A stretch of 44,896 nt of DNA from JBMNCQ01 sp049366715 (GTDB lineage: Bacteria; Bacillota; Peptococcia; Peptococcales; BICA1-8): contig JBMNCQ010000068.1 in assembly GCA_049366715.1 (NCBI GenBank), positions 1 to 44,896 of the forward strand, read 5' to 3'. Below, piece after piece: positions 7,569-16,458 of the stretch. The notes beneath the pieces are model-generated. The model ran no database searches and was not told where the DNA came from. It was given only the letters and a program-made list of their open reading frames with translations. Every line of letters begins with the position of its first letter. Position 1 is the stretch's first letter. The position numbers were made by a program, and so were the translations under genes.

Positions 7569-8462
7569 TTATACAGCTTGCTTTTCTTTCAAGTCTTTCT
7601 TTAAACAAAATTCCTGCGACCTGTCTTCATCTAAGAGGCCTACGGCATCTGCCCGGCATTGCTTGCAATGCCGCATTTGCAGCAAATCAACCTGGCAAAG
7701 ATTGCGCATGAGATTTAGTTCCTTTTCGTCAGTCCGGGGAAGATTCTGAAAAAAACTACCCGGCGCAGGGATCAACGGCATGATATTGGTCATATAAGTA
7801 CCTAGATCCTTCACTTTTTTGACGACAGCAGGAATATGACCGTCATTTATGCCTTTGATCATCACAATATTTACCTTAACGATTACTCCCTGCCGGGCTA
7901 AAAATTCGATGCCTTTCAGCTGATTGGCCGATAAAATTTCCGCCCCTTCTTGGCCGGTATATTTCCGGCCCCGGTAATTGACATGCTTATAAATTCCCGC
8001 ACCGATTTCCGGCTGGACGGAGTTTACGGTAACGGTTACATGATTTATGCCCAGTTCGATAATTTCCTGAGCATAATCAGGAAGTAACAAACCATTTGTT
8101 GATAAACAAAATATTATTTCTTGATCCGTGTTTTTAATCCGTTCAATCGCTTCTCTGGTCTCCTGCCAGTTAGCCAGTGCATCACCAGGCCCGGCAATGC
8201 CTATCACACTGAGATTATCCAGTTTTGCTTTAACCAATCTGAATTTTTCTTCCGCTTCCCGGGGCGAGAGAATCTGACTGGTAACTCCCGGCCTGCTTTC
8301 ATTGACACAATCAAATTTTCTGCTGCAGTAATTACATTGAATATTACATTTAGGGGCCACCGGCAAATGCATGCGGGCATATTTATGATGAGCATCTGCC
8401 GAATAACAAGGATGCTTGCCGGTTTGCATTTCTTTATGATTTGCACAGGATGAACCGCTCAT
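7569..8462 (-). CDS. nifB: FeMo-cofactor biosynthesis radical SAM protein NifB
   Basis: A 297-residue radical SAM enzyme that fuses two 4Fe-4S clusters with a carbide and sulfide to give NifB-co, the core of FeMo-co. The signature HPCYSADAHHKYARMHLP is followed by the radical SAM triad C39-x3-C43-x2-C46 (CNIQCNYC) and the NifB-specific ESRPGVTS. C-terminal cysteines (C..MRHCKQCRADAVG) supply further cluster ligands. The protein stops after the radical SAM core and has no fused NifX-like domain, the short form common in Firmicutes and archaea. ATG 8462 has GAGGTG five bases upstream. It is 14 bp downstream of nifN. Confidence 0.97.
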   Translation of the reverse strand: MSGSSCANHKEMQTGKHPCYSADAHHKYARMHLPVAPKCNIQCNYCSRKFDCVNESRPGVTSQILSPREAEEKFRLVKAKLDNLSVIGIAGPGDALANWQETREAIERIKNTDQEIIFCLSTNGLLLPDYAQEIIELGINHVTVTVNSVQPEIGAGIYKHVNYRGRKYTGQEGAEILSANQLKGIEFLARQGVIVKVNIVMIKGINDGHIPAVVKKVKDLGTYMTNIMPLIPAPGSFFQNLPRTDEKELNLMRNLCQVDLLQMRHCKQCRADAVGLLDEDRSQEFCLKKDLKEKQAV

Positions 8463-8476
8463 TTTATCACCTCAAT

Positions 8477-9844
8477 TTATTTGACATCTATGCCCTGAAA
8501 ATATTTCTCATACATTGTGCTGCGATATTTGGCAAGCTTATTTTCTAACAAAGTATTGGTTATTCTATCCAGGAGTGTCACCGTACCCTGATAACCGGTC
8601 GTTAAGATTCTCTGGCCTCCTACCCGGTCATGAATAGGAAAACCTACCCGGACCAAAGGAATCCCTTCCTTTTCCGTCAGATATTTGCCTTCGGAATTTC
8701 CGACGGCAAGGTTTACCTCTTCTTCCCGGCAGGCCTGACGGATATGAACAAAGTCGGTCTCAGTTAAAATTTTCATAAAAGCAAATTCACCTAAAAACAA
8801 TTGCCCCAATTTAAAATTTTTGTTACCTATCGCCAATACTTTCGGTTTAATACCGTTTTCCAGACAGGTCTTAGCAATTGCATAAACCGTTTCCGGCTCT
8901 CCAAAAACAACAGCACTCCCCTGGGCATTATATTTATGGGAATCCACCATACAATCCAGCAGCCTGCCCCGTTCTTTTTTTAAAACTTCCGGAACTTCCT
9001 TACCGGAAATACTTTTTAAAGCCAGCAGAAATTTATCTGTATTTTCTATTCCTATGGGAACCGGCAGCCTATATAAAGGAACGTCAAAACTTTTTTCCAG
9101 GAATAATCCGGGGGATAAATGGTCATCTACGGTAACTGCAAACTCTATCGTTGCCCGGGCCCCGGGCATTTTCCGGATATCATCCAGCTTCGTACCGCCC
9201 TCAGGTATTTTTTGAAAGTTAGGTGTAAAGGGGGCGTCCAGCGTGTCGGAAAAGTCCGGAATCAGCGTATAAGCAATTTCCATAAGTTCAAGCATTCTCT
9301 TGATTTCCCGGATATCGGCCGGCGAAATATTCGGTACGATAATATTGATTTTTTCATGTTTTTCCGTTTTTTCCGCTAAGCCGGCAATTATTTTTTTAAC
9401 TGCCAGGAAATACCCTTCCGTATGGCTTTCACTATAAGACGGCGTCGGTACAGGAATCAGCGGAAGCCCCGGCAGCTCTTTTTCCTGCAAATATTCCTGG
9501 CTTATTCTGTCGATATCCTCACCGATGGTTTCAGCCAGACAGGTAGTAAGAATACCGATGAGTTGAGGATTATAAACCTGCCTGACATTATCTAAACCTT
9601 TTTTCAGATTCTCTTCTCCGCCATACACCGTTCCTTTTTCATTTAGCGAGGAAGACCCTACATCGATGGGCTCATTAAAATGTTCCGCCAGATATCTTCT
9701 CATGTAGGTACTGCAGCCCTGGGAACCATGAATAATCACCATGGACTGTTCGATCCCTTTAAAGGGGATGATTGCGCCCAACGGCATACAGACACTACAG
9801 GGGTTCTGACTTACATTACGAAAATTCACAACTTTATTTTTCAT
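8477..9844 (-). CDS. nifN: FeMo-cofactor scaffold subunit NifN
   Basis: A ~455-residue NifK-like protein forming the NifE2N2 scaffold on which NifB-co matures. It has the N-terminal NPCSVCMPLGA cysteines, IIHGSQGCSTYMRR near residue 40, and TTCLAETIGEDI near residue 103, paralleling NifK. In C. pasteurianum nifN and nifB are fused; here they are separate genes. The start is uncertain: ATG 9844 (AAAGGA twelve bases upstream), ATG 9856 and a TTG at 9889 are all in frame, and I chose the one nearest the conserved domain. The upstream gap to nifE carries a composite repeat. Confidence 0.93.
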   Translation of the reverse strand: MKNKVVNFRNVSQNPCSVCMPLGAIIPFKGIEQSMVIIHGSQGCSTYMRRYLAEHFNEPIDVGSSSLNEKGTVYGGEENLKKGLDNVRQVYNPQLIGILTTCLAETIGEDIDRISQEYLQEKELPGLPLIPVPTPSYSESHTEGYFLAVKKIIAGLAEKTEKHEKINIIVPNISPADIREIKRMLELMEIAYTLIPDFSDTLDAPFTPNFQKIPEGGTKLDDIRKMPGARATIEFAVTVDDHLSPGLFLEKSFDVPLYRLPVPIGIENTDKFLLALKSISGKEVPEVLKKERGRLLDCMVDSHKYNAQGSAVVFGEPETVYAIAKTCLENGIKPKVLAIGNKNFKLGQLFLGEFAFMKILTETDFVHIRQACREEEVNLAVGNSEGKYLTEKEGIPLVRVGFPIHDRVGGQRILTTGYQGTVTLLDRITNTLLENKLAKYRSTMYEKYFQGIDVK

Positions 9845-9904
9845 GTCAGCGATCATTCCTTTCTCTAATTTCTCTATGCCAAGGCCCAAGATAATTTGCC
9901 AGGA

Positions 9905-10092
9905 TTTGTGTTCTCAGTTCCCAGTTCGCAGTTCTCAGTTCTCGGTTATCTGTCCCCGGTGGCCGGTGTCCATCCACAGTGCCAGCATTTTATAACTGCA
10001 ATTGTTACTGTCGTTACTGCCGCTACTGAACCTCTGCCTTTACCTAAGACTGGATTATAAAAACTCCATTCTCCATTCTCAACTCTCCATTA
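9905..10092. repeat. Composite repeat in the nifE/nifN gap
   Basis: Two 7-bp arrays flank a middle segment. On the plus strand 9908-9955 reads TTCTCAG, TTCCCAG, TTCGCAG, TTCTCAG, TTCTCGG; 10066-10090 reads CTCCATT, CTCCATT, CTCAACT, CTCCATT. Between them is the CATTTTATAACTG / TACTGCCGCTACTG / CCTTTACCT segment shared with the nifV-omega/nifV-alpha gap. It is non-coding and lies inside the nif transcript. Confidence 0.7.
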
Positions 10093-11448
10093 CTACAGCC
10101 CCGTCCTGTGTACATGCCGCCAGACCGGAGAGCACACGGTGGAATAAACCTCCTCGGCAAAATTCAGGGCTCCTGCGAACCCGCTCAAAGGATGCTTGCG
10201 GTCATGATTATGATCGATAAAGGCTACTCCTAATTTATAAGCTAACGGCCGCTCTTTAACCCCGCCTACCAGAAGATGCGCCCCTTTAACAAGCATGAAT
10301 TCCTCTAATTCCGCCGGGTTGGCATCATCCAGAACAACGGTTCCCTCATCCACCAGATCTTCGATTTGGGCATATTCTTCTTTCCTGCCCGTCTGAGTCC
10401 CGATCATAACCACGTCTATGCCCAGTTCCCGGAATTGTTTGATCAAAGAGATGGCTTTAAATCCACCGCCTACATAAACAGCCGCCTTTTTCCCCGTTAA
10501 TTTTTCCCGATAGCCGGCGATCTTAGAGCCATACTTGTTAATTTCTTCCCGGATTAATTTTTCGGCATTTTCCAGCAGGATAGGATCATTAAAAAATGCC
10601 GCCACTTTTCTTAAGGATTGGGCCGTATCCTCCAGTCCCAAAAAGGAGACATTAAGATACGGAATCTGATATTTTTCTTCTATTCTATCGGCCAGGTAGA
10701 ACATCGAACCTGCACACTGGACAATATTCAAACTGGCCTGGGTAGCTTTTTTCAAATCGGCAATCCTGGCGTCGCCGGTAAAAGTTACATTAATATCAAT
10801 CCCGATTTTCTTGAAATAATCTGCAATAATCCAGGCTTCACCAGCCAGATTAAAGTCCCCCAGATAATTGATACACTTATTCTTTTTCACCAGCAGCTTG
10901 CTTTCCGGTTCGATTAATTTTAGGAGAGCTTCACAGGCAGCCCGGTACCCGGCGGACTTATTGCCGATAAATCCACTGGATTGCACGGGATATATTTCGA
11001 TATTATGCTTTTGGGCCGCAGCCTTGCAAACAGCAGCAAGATCATCACCGATTACGCCCACGATACAGGTTGAATAGACAAAAATAACCGGAGGATGATA
11101 TTGCAAAACAATTTCGTCAATGGCCCGGGCTAATTTTTTTTCTCCGCCGAAAATAACATCATTTTCTTTGATATCCGTGGAAAAACTGTTGCGGTACAGT
11201 TCGGAACCGCTGGAGAGGCTGCCCCGGATATCCCAGGTATAACTTGCGCAGCCAATAGGTCCGTGAACCAAATGAACAGCATCGGTGATGGGGTTTAAAA
11301 CAACCCTGGCCCCACAGTAAACACAGGCCCTTTGACTTACACATCCGGCCAGACTATCGCTTTCACATTTAAGGTCTTGCTTCTTTTTTCCTTTAACATT
11401 GATCGAGTCCATTCTTTCCGTAATAAAACGCTTTTCCATTGCTGCCAT
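10093..11448 (-). CDS. nifE: FeMo-cofactor scaffold subunit NifE
   Basis: A ~451-residue NifD-like scaffold subunit, partner of NifN. Motifs: RACVYCGARVVLNPITDAVH, then HGPIGCASYTWD near residue 65 and STCIVGVIGDDL near residue 132, which position the bridging cluster; the C-terminal SGFAGALNFAEEV matches the NifE/NifD core. I chose ATG 11448 with AAGGTGAG five bases upstream over a TTG eight codons earlier; ATG 11439 is also possible. It follows nifK by about 60 bp. Confidence 0.95.
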   Translation of the reverse strand: MAAMEKRFITERMDSINVKGKKKQDLKCESDSLAGCVSQRACVYCGARVVLNPITDAVHLVHGPIGCASYTWDIRGSLSSGSELYRNSFSTDIKENDVIFGGEKKLARAIDEIVLQYHPPVIFVYSTCIVGVIGDDLAAVCKAAAQKHNIEIYPVQSSGFIGNKSAGYRAACEALLKLIEPESKLLVKKNKCINYLGDFNLAGEAWIIADYFKKIGIDINVTFTGDARIADLKKATQASLNIVQCAGSMFYLADRIEEKYQIPYLNVSFLGLEDTAQSLRKVAAFFNDPILLENAEKLIREEINKYGSKIAGYREKLTGKKAAVYVGGGFKAISLIKQFRELGIDVVMIGTQTGRKEEYAQIEDLVDEGTVVLDDANPAELEEFMLVKGAHLLVGGVKERPLAYKLGVAFIDHNHDRKHPLSGFAGALNFAEEVYSTVCSPVWRHVHRTGL

Positions 11449-11510
11449 TTTTCTCACCTTCCTATTATTCAAATGAGGCGAAATAGGATTTTTCGCTTCA
11501 TTTGCAAAAT

Positions 11511-12875
11511 TTACATAACCAATTCAAAATCTTCATCGGCCGCATCCCTGTCGGCCCTGTCTAGGAGAGCATTACTGATCATTTCGATAATCCGCATCGC
11601 CCCATGATAGCCTACTACGGGGAAATAGGAATGCACGCTTCTATCCAGGACAGGAAAGCCAATCCGCACAAAAGGTATGTCTTCGGCCCGGGCAATGTAT
11701 TTACCGTAGGTATTGCCGATGAGCAGATCCACAGGCTGATTTTTTATCCACTGATGCATTTCCATCAGATCACCCGCTGCCTTCACATTGGCCCGCACAC
11801 CTGCTTCTAAAAGCATAGCTTTAAGTTCTTTTTCAAAAGCTCCTCCCGGCGTTCCTGTTAAAACATGAACAGGAACCATCCCCAGGCTTAAAACATATTC
11901 GGTAAGAGCAATGACGATATCCGGGTCCCCGAAGACAGCAACTTTTTTGCCATGGAAGTGGAAGTGGGTATCCGTCATAATATCAACCAGCTGTCCCCGT
12001 TCTTCTTCCAGCTCATAGGGCACTGCAGCATTGAATTTCTTGACCAGATTCATGACAAAGTCATCAGTTGCTTTAATCCCGATGGGCGTTTTCAAAGTTA
12101 TTTCCGGAACAGCACATTTCCTTTTTAGTTCTTTCGCTGCATCATTGGAGGCAAAGCTCCCTAAAGCTATGGTATATGAGGAATTTCCCGTATCTTTTAT
12201 TTCGGCAATGGTCGTACCCCCTTGGGGATACATGGTGAATTCCCCTGTCATGGGTGAATCCACCACACCGGAAGTATCCGGCATTACGATAGACTTAATT
12301 CCCATCAGTTTAACAATTCTTTTAATCTCCCGCATATCGCCGGGATTAACAAAACCGGGAATGACATTTACCTGCTGTTTTTTTTCTTCAGCGTTACATT
12401 CAGCCAGATAGGTAACCATCCCTTTGACCATGTTGGAAAATCCTGTAATATGAGAGCCTACATAGCTGGGTGTATTCGCATGAATAACCACTTTCCCTGC
12501 GGGAATTTCTGCCGATTTAATAATACTGGGCAGGTCATCACCGATGGTTTCCGATAAGCAGGTTGTATGAACAGCCATAATATCGGGGTCATAGATTGTA
12601 AAGACATTTTTAATTGCAGTTTTGAGATTCGCTACTCCCCCGAATACCGAGGCACCCTCCGTAAAAGAACTGGTAGAAGCCATGATCGGATCGCGGAAAT
12701 GCCTTGTTAAGTGCATGCGGTGATAAGAACAGCAACCCTGGGAACCGTGGCTGTGAGGCAGGCATTTATGAATTCCTAAAGCAGCATACATAGCTCCAAT
12801 GGGCTGGCACGTTTTAGCCGGGTTGACGATGCCTCCGGTACGTTTACCGCTTTGTTTCGGTGTACTATCCAACAT
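11511..12875 (-). CDS. nifK: Nitrogenase MoFe protein beta chain NifK
   Basis: A 454-residue beta subunit that shares the P-cluster with NifD and docks the Fe protein. P-cluster cysteines appear in NPAKTCQPIGAMYAA, HGSQGCCSYHR and HTTCLSETIGDDL. It is short at the N-terminus compared with Azotobacter NifK (~520), as in the C. pasteurianum type (~458). The true start is ATG 12875, one base after the nifD stop, with GAGGAGG inside the last nifD codons; an open frame runs 30 codons further into nifD but is only overlap. Tight coupling with nifD supports equal synthesis of both chains. Confidence 0.97.
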   Translation of the reverse strand: MLDSTPKQSGKRTGGIVNPAKTCQPIGAMYAALGIHKCLPHSHGSQGCCSYHRMHLTRHFRDPIMASTSSFTEGASVFGGVANLKTAIKNVFTIYDPDIMAVHTTCLSETIGDDLPSIIKSAEIPAGKVVIHANTPSYVGSHITGFSNMVKGMVTYLAECNAEEKKQQVNVIPGFVNPGDMREIKRIVKLMGIKSIVMPDTSGVVDSPMTGEFTMYPQGGTTIAEIKDTGNSSYTIALGSFASNDAAKELKRKCAVPEITLKTPIGIKATDDFVMNLVKKFNAAVPYELEEERGQLVDIMTDTHFHFHGKKVAVFGDPDIVIALTEYVLSLGMVPVHVLTGTPGGAFEKELKAMLLEAGVRANVKAAGDLMEMHQWIKNQPVDLLIGNTYGKYIARAEDIPFVRIGFPVLDRSVHSYFPVVGYHGAMRIIEMISNALLDRADRDAADEDFELVM

Positions 12876-12876
12876 A

Positions 12877-14490
12877 TTACGATACCTCCTCAGCAACAAT
12901 TTTGCCGTCCAGCAGCGGTCTGTTCTTCCAGGGCGGGGTGATAAAATTCCAGGTCGGACTGGCAAAAGCCATGCTCACATCCTGGGCGAATTTTATCGCA
13001 CCGTTAAATCCGGCATAGGGTCCGCTGTAATCATAAGAATGGAGTTGTTTCGCAGGGATACCCATTTTTTGCACCACATATTTGTCTTTGATCCCTGAAG
13101 CAAAAATATCCGGTTTAAAGATCTTAATGAATTCTTCCGTTTCATAATGGTTGAGATCATCAACAATGAGATAGCCGTCTTTCATGTCCTGGATCATACC
13201 TTGATAATTACTGAGAGGGATCTCTTTCTTTAATTCCGCCATTTTCTCAGCAGGAATCTTTAAACGATACCGCCTTTCATCAGGAGTTACGTGCAGGTCG
13301 GGGATGTTTTTTGAATCGGCATCGGTTTTGATTTGGGGAATAACATCCCGTCCCTCATAATCATCACGGTGGGCAAATTCATAACCGGCCAGAACAGTTT
13401 CTACCCCCAATTCCCTGAATAACCCTTGATAGTGATGTCCTCTGGAACCGCCAACAAAGCAGAAAGCTGTTTTACCTGCACAGATTTTTTTGTATTGTTG
13501 GATAACCGGTTCAATACGGGCCGTTTCCCGGGCAATAACTTCTTCAGTTTTTTGAATCAGCTGGGGATCGCCGAAATATTGCGCCATATTCCGCAGCGTA
13601 TTTGCCGTACTCTCGATCCCGATAAAGTTAACCTTTAACCAGGGTGTGCCATACTTGACTTCCAGCATCTCCGCAATGTAGTTAATGGACCTGTGACACT
13701 GGACCAGATTTAGTTCCGCTGTATGGGCATTTTTTAATTCATCGTAAGAACCGTCCCCGGTCATTACAGCAACAACATGATAACCAATTTCATTCAGAAC
13801 CCTTTCAACTTCCCAGCTGTCACCGCCGATATTATATTCACCCAGGATATTGATGGCATATTTGGCCGGCGCTTCTTCCTGATCGCCGGCCCCAATTACT
13901 TTATCCATTAAAATATTATTCGCAATATGGTGGCCGGCCGACTGACTGACCCCTTTATACCCTTCACAGTTAAAAGACAGGATTTGGATACCATGTCTTT
14001 CCTCCGCTGCCTTAGAAACTGCCGACAGATCATCCCCGATCAGCCCAACCGGACAGGTAGCCGAAATGGAAATTGCTTTAGGATGAAAATTCTCGACTAC
14101 TTCATCAATCATTCTGGCCAGCTTTTTCTCACCACCGAATACAATATCGCTTTCCTGCATATCTGTGGAAAAGCAGTAATTCAGGAAATTATCTTTAGGA
14201 TCTTCCGTCTTTCCTTTATTACGCCGGGTCCCCCAGGAATAGTAAGCACACCCCACCGGTCCGTGGACAATATGCACCATATCTTTTAAGGGCCCCACTA
14301 CAACCCCTTTGCAACCGGCAAAGGCACATCCTCTATTGGTAATAATCCCGGGAATCGTTCGGGTATTCGCTTCGATTTCTTGTGCGCCTTCTTCCAGATC
14401 CCTGATAATTATGTGCTTTTTACGATTTCTTTTAACCTTGGCCGGATATATATTAAGAAGTTCTTCTAAAGCTTTTTCATCAATAGCCAT
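12877..14490 (-). CDS. nifD: Nitrogenase MoFe protein alpha chain NifD
   Basis: A 537-residue catalytic subunit carrying FeMo-cofactor. P-cluster ligands are C55 (RGCAFAG), C81 (GPVGCAYY) and C146 (ATCPVGLIGDD). FeMo-co ligands are C265 (QCHRSINY) and H484 (LHSYDYSG); the substrate-gating Gln and His sit at Q183 and H187 (QSAGHHIAN). An extra ~50 residues around positions 385-440, absent from Azotobacter NifD, match the insertion known in C. pasteurianum NifD. The ligand set and the NifE/N/B/V neighbours indicate a molybdenum enzyme. GGGAGG precedes the ATG. Confidence 0.98.
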   Translation of the reverse strand: MAIDEKALEELLNIYPAKVKRNRKKHIIIRDLEEGAQEIEANTRTIPGIITNRGCAFAGCKGVVVGPLKDMVHIVHGPVGCAYYSWGTRRNKGKTEDPKDNFLNYCFSTDMQESDIVFGGEKKLARMIDEVVENFHPKAISISATCPVGLIGDDLSAVSKAAEERHGIQILSFNCEGYKGVSQSAGHHIANNILMDKVIGAGDQEEAPAKYAINILGEYNIGGDSWEVERVLNEIGYHVVAVMTGDGSYDELKNAHTAELNLVQCHRSINYIAEMLEVKYGTPWLKVNFIGIESTANTLRNMAQYFGDPQLIQKTEEVIARETARIEPVIQQYKKICAGKTAFCFVGGSRGHHYQGLFRELGVETVLAGYEFAHRDDYEGRDVIPQIKTDADSKNIPDLHVTPDERRYRLKIPAEKMAELKKEIPLSNYQGMIQDMKDGYLIVDDLNHYETEEFIKIFKPDIFASGIKDKYVVQKMGIPAKQLHSYDYSGPYAGFNGAIKFAQDVSMAFASPTWNFITPPWKNRPLLDGKIVAEEVS

Positions 14491-14509
14491 TTTTCGTTTC
14501 CTCCCTTTC

Positions 14510-14890
14510 TTAGACAGCTGCTTCTCCGTTTTCTCCGGTACGTACCCTGATTACTTCCAGCAGGGGCAAGACAAAAATTTTGCCGTCACCGATTTTACCT
14601 TCTTTATTGATACTGATTATCGTATCTACAGCTTTGTGAACATCTTCATCTTTAACAATAAGTGTCAGCATCCGCTTAGGGATCAGCCTGCCTCCTTTCA
14701 GCAGACTTTCCAGTAAAGCATCCCGCAATTCGGGATCTTCTTCTACCTGATGGACAAGCTTCAAGCCTTTCAGTTTTTGACCCCGGCCCATTACTTTAGC
14801 CGCAGTGAGACCGTTAAAACCTGCTTTAACCAAGGCGTTTTTTGTTTTTGCTACCTTATTCATACGAATAATCGCTATTATTTCTTTCAT
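14510..14890 (-). CDS. nifI2: Nitrogenase PII-like regulator NifI2
   Basis: A 126-residue PII-family protein (GlnB-like fold). It has the PII C-terminal GKIGDGKIFVLPL motif and an extended T-loop region around residues 40-65. With NifI1 it forms a complex that binds MoFe protein and blocks nitrogenase when ammonium is plentiful, relieved by 2-oxoglutarate and ATP; this switch-off is established for methanogens and related systems. The position between nifH and nifD, 11 bp after nifI1, is diagnostic. Confidence 0.95.
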   Translation of the reverse strand: MKEIIAIIRMNKVAKTKNALVKAGFNGLTAAKVMGRGQKLKGLKLVHQVEEDPELRDALLESLLKGGRLIPKRMLTLIVKDEDVHKAVDTIISINKEGKIGDGKIFVLPLLEVIRVRTGENGEAAV

Positions 14891-14901
14891 ACACTCACCC
14901 C

Positions 14902-15228
14902 TTACAGTACCTGTTCACCGGTACTAATGGTATAAACCTCTTCCACAGGATTGATGAAAATTTTCCCATCCCCGAAGGACCCGCTCCCACCTGTTTTGGC
15001 ATGTTTGATAATAATACTTACTACATCATCCTTTTCAGCATCCTCAACTACAATCAAAAGCATTTCCTTGGGTATTTCATCATAAATGATATTTCCTACC
15101 TGAACTCCTCTTTGCTTACCTCTGCCCACTACGTCCAGCTTTGTCACCGCCGGAAACCCTGCGCTGGCCAGTTCTTCCAATATTTCCGCGGACTTTTCAG
15201 GACGTACAATTGCTTTGATCATTAACAT
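14902..15228 (-). CDS. nifI1: Nitrogenase PII-like regulator NifI1
   Basis: A 108-residue PII-family protein starting MIKAIVRPEK, with the VVGRGKQRGVQVG segment and the C-terminal GSFGDGKIFINPVEEVYTISTGE typical of NifI1. It pairs with NifI2 as the post-translational ammonium switch of nitrogenase. ATG 15228 has GGGGG eight bases upstream. It is separated from nifH by 240 bp that include a hairpin after nifH, which may lower its expression relative to nifH. Confidence 0.95.
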   Translation of the reverse strand: MLMIKAIVRPEKSAEILEELASAGFPAVTKLDVVGRGKQRGVQVGNIIYDEIPKEMLLIVVEDAEKDDVVSIIIKHAKTGGSGSFGDGKIFINPVEEVYTISTGEQVL

Positions 15229-15419
15229 CGGCTTTACCCCCTCTAAGTAATTACATTAGATTGTTACCTGATCCTCAATCAGTTTGCTAACTAATTCTTT
15301 ATTATGATTATTATTTAATTAACCATAGACCTTTTGAGCATACAAATGAACACCGATAAAAAATACTCTTCCTTTTTTGTGCCCTGCGTATCAGCAAGAA
15401 CATCATTATTTTTTTATAC

Positions 15420-15466
15420 TAGTCACCAGCAACTAGTAATTAGTGACTAAAACAGCGCCGGCTGTT
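15420..15466 (-). promoter_or_regulatory. Hairpins directly after nifH
   Basis: Three bases past the nifH stop, AACAGC-CGGC-GCTGTT is followed by only a short T-run, then a larger TAGTCAC/GTGACTA hairpin built from degenerate 7-mers (CTAGTAA, TTAGTGA). Such intercistronic hairpins often protect nifH mRNA or partly terminate transcription so that Fe protein is made in excess; that role is inferred. No promoter is obvious in the rest of the 15229-15468 gap. Confidence 0.5.
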
Positions 15467-15468
15467 TC

Positions 15469-16296
15469 TTACAGTCCCAAAAATCCGTGTTCCATCATTA
15501 ATTCCTCCAAACGGTCCTGAGTCATCGGTTTGGGGATAACAAACTTATCATTTTCCGAAATATTCTTGGCTAAAGTTCGATATTCATTAGCTTGGTCGGC
15601 CTCAGGCTCAAAATCAATCACCGTCTTCTTATTGATCTCAGCCCTTTGCACGATATTATCCCGGGGGACAAAATGAATTAAGTGGGAGTTTAGTTCCTCA
15701 GCAAAGTTCGTTAACAGTTCCAATTCATTATCAACCTTCCGGCTGTTGCAGATAATTCCCCCTAAACGCACTCCGCCGGTGAGGGCGTATTTTTGGATAC
15801 CTTTGGAAATATTATTGGCTGCATAAAGGGCCATCAACTCCCCGGAAGCAACAATATAGATTTCCTGGGCTTTGCCTTCCCTGATGGGCATTGCAAAGCC
15901 TCCGCAGACAACATCACCCAGGACATCATAGAAAACATAATTCAAATCATCAGTGTAAGCCCCCAGGCTTTCCAGCATATTGATGGAAGTAATAATCCCT
16001 CTGCCGGCGCACCCTACCCCGGGTTCCGGTCCGCCTGATTCAACACAGCGGGTCTCCCCGAAGCCGGCTTTAAGGATATCGTCTAAATCGATATCGTCAC
16101 CTTCATCCCGTAAAGTATCCAGTACCGTTTTCTGACATAGACCGTTTAAAAGCAGGCGGGTGGAATCCGCCTTGGGATCACAGCCTACCACCATTACCTT
16201 ATTGCCGGCTTCTGCCAGGGCCGCAACTGTGTTTTGCGTAGTTGTCGATTTACCTATACCGCCTTTACCATAAATTGCTATTTGCCTCATCTTCAT
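15469..16296 (-). CDS. nifH: Nitrogenase iron protein NifH
   Basis: A 275-residue ATP-dependent electron donor to the MoFe protein. Walker A GKGGIGKS spans residues 10-17. The 4Fe-4S ligands are C96 (GVGCAGRG) and C131 (DVVCGGFAMP), and R99 beside C96 is the site that is ADP-ribosylated in some other organisms. Switch regions DPKADSTR and DVLGDVVCGG are intact. AGGAGG lies eight bases before the ATG. It is the first structural gene of the cluster, behind a long leader with a terminator, so its expression may depend on antitermination. Confidence 0.98.
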   Translation of the reverse strand: MKMRQIAIYGKGGIGKSTTTQNTVAALAEAGNKVMVVGCDPKADSTRLLLNGLCQKTVLDTLRDEGDDIDLDDILKAGFGETRCVESGGPEPGVGCAGRGIITSINMLESLGAYTDDLNYVFYDVLGDVVCGGFAMPIREGKAQEIYIVASGELMALYAANNISKGIQKYALTGGVRLGGIICNSRKVDNELELLTNFAEELNSHLIHFVPRDNIVQRAEINKKTVIDFEPEADQANEYRTLAKNISENDKFVIPKPMTQDRLEELMMEHGFLGL

Positions 16297-16344
16297 CTTA
16301 AAAACCTCCTGAAAAATTTATTTTACTAAATTAAAATTAAAAAT

Positions 16345-16359
16345 TTTAACAATGTTAAA
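16345..16359. promoter_or_regulatory. Palindrome upstream of nifH
   Basis: TTTAACA-A-TGTTAAA is a perfect 7-1-7 inverted repeat about 50 bp before the nifH start, between the leader terminator and the nifH ribosome-binding site. It could be an operator or a weak RNA hairpin. Confidence 0.35.
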
Positions 16360-16387
16360 TATTTAATAGCCAAATAATTCCTGATAC

Positions 16388-16434
16388 AAAAAAGACGCCT
16401 TTTTCCCTAAAATTTTTTAGGAAAAATAGACGTC
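16388..16434 (-). terminator. Intrinsic terminator inside the nifH leader
   Basis: Read leftward, a long stem (GACGTC...TTTTTCCTAAA paired with TTTAGGGAAAAAGGCGTC) is followed by TTTTTT. It lies 92 nt before nifH, so transcripts from the upstream promoter must read through it to express the nif genes. Confidence 0.85.
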
Positions 16435-16458
16435 ATTGCCCAAGAATATTTATTTGTC

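Noticed and set aside
12876..12965. 30-codon N-terminal extension of nifK into nifD
   Set aside because: It is antisense-free overlap within the nifD coding region; a proper ribosome-binding site and ATG lie at 12875 and match the known NifK length of this type.
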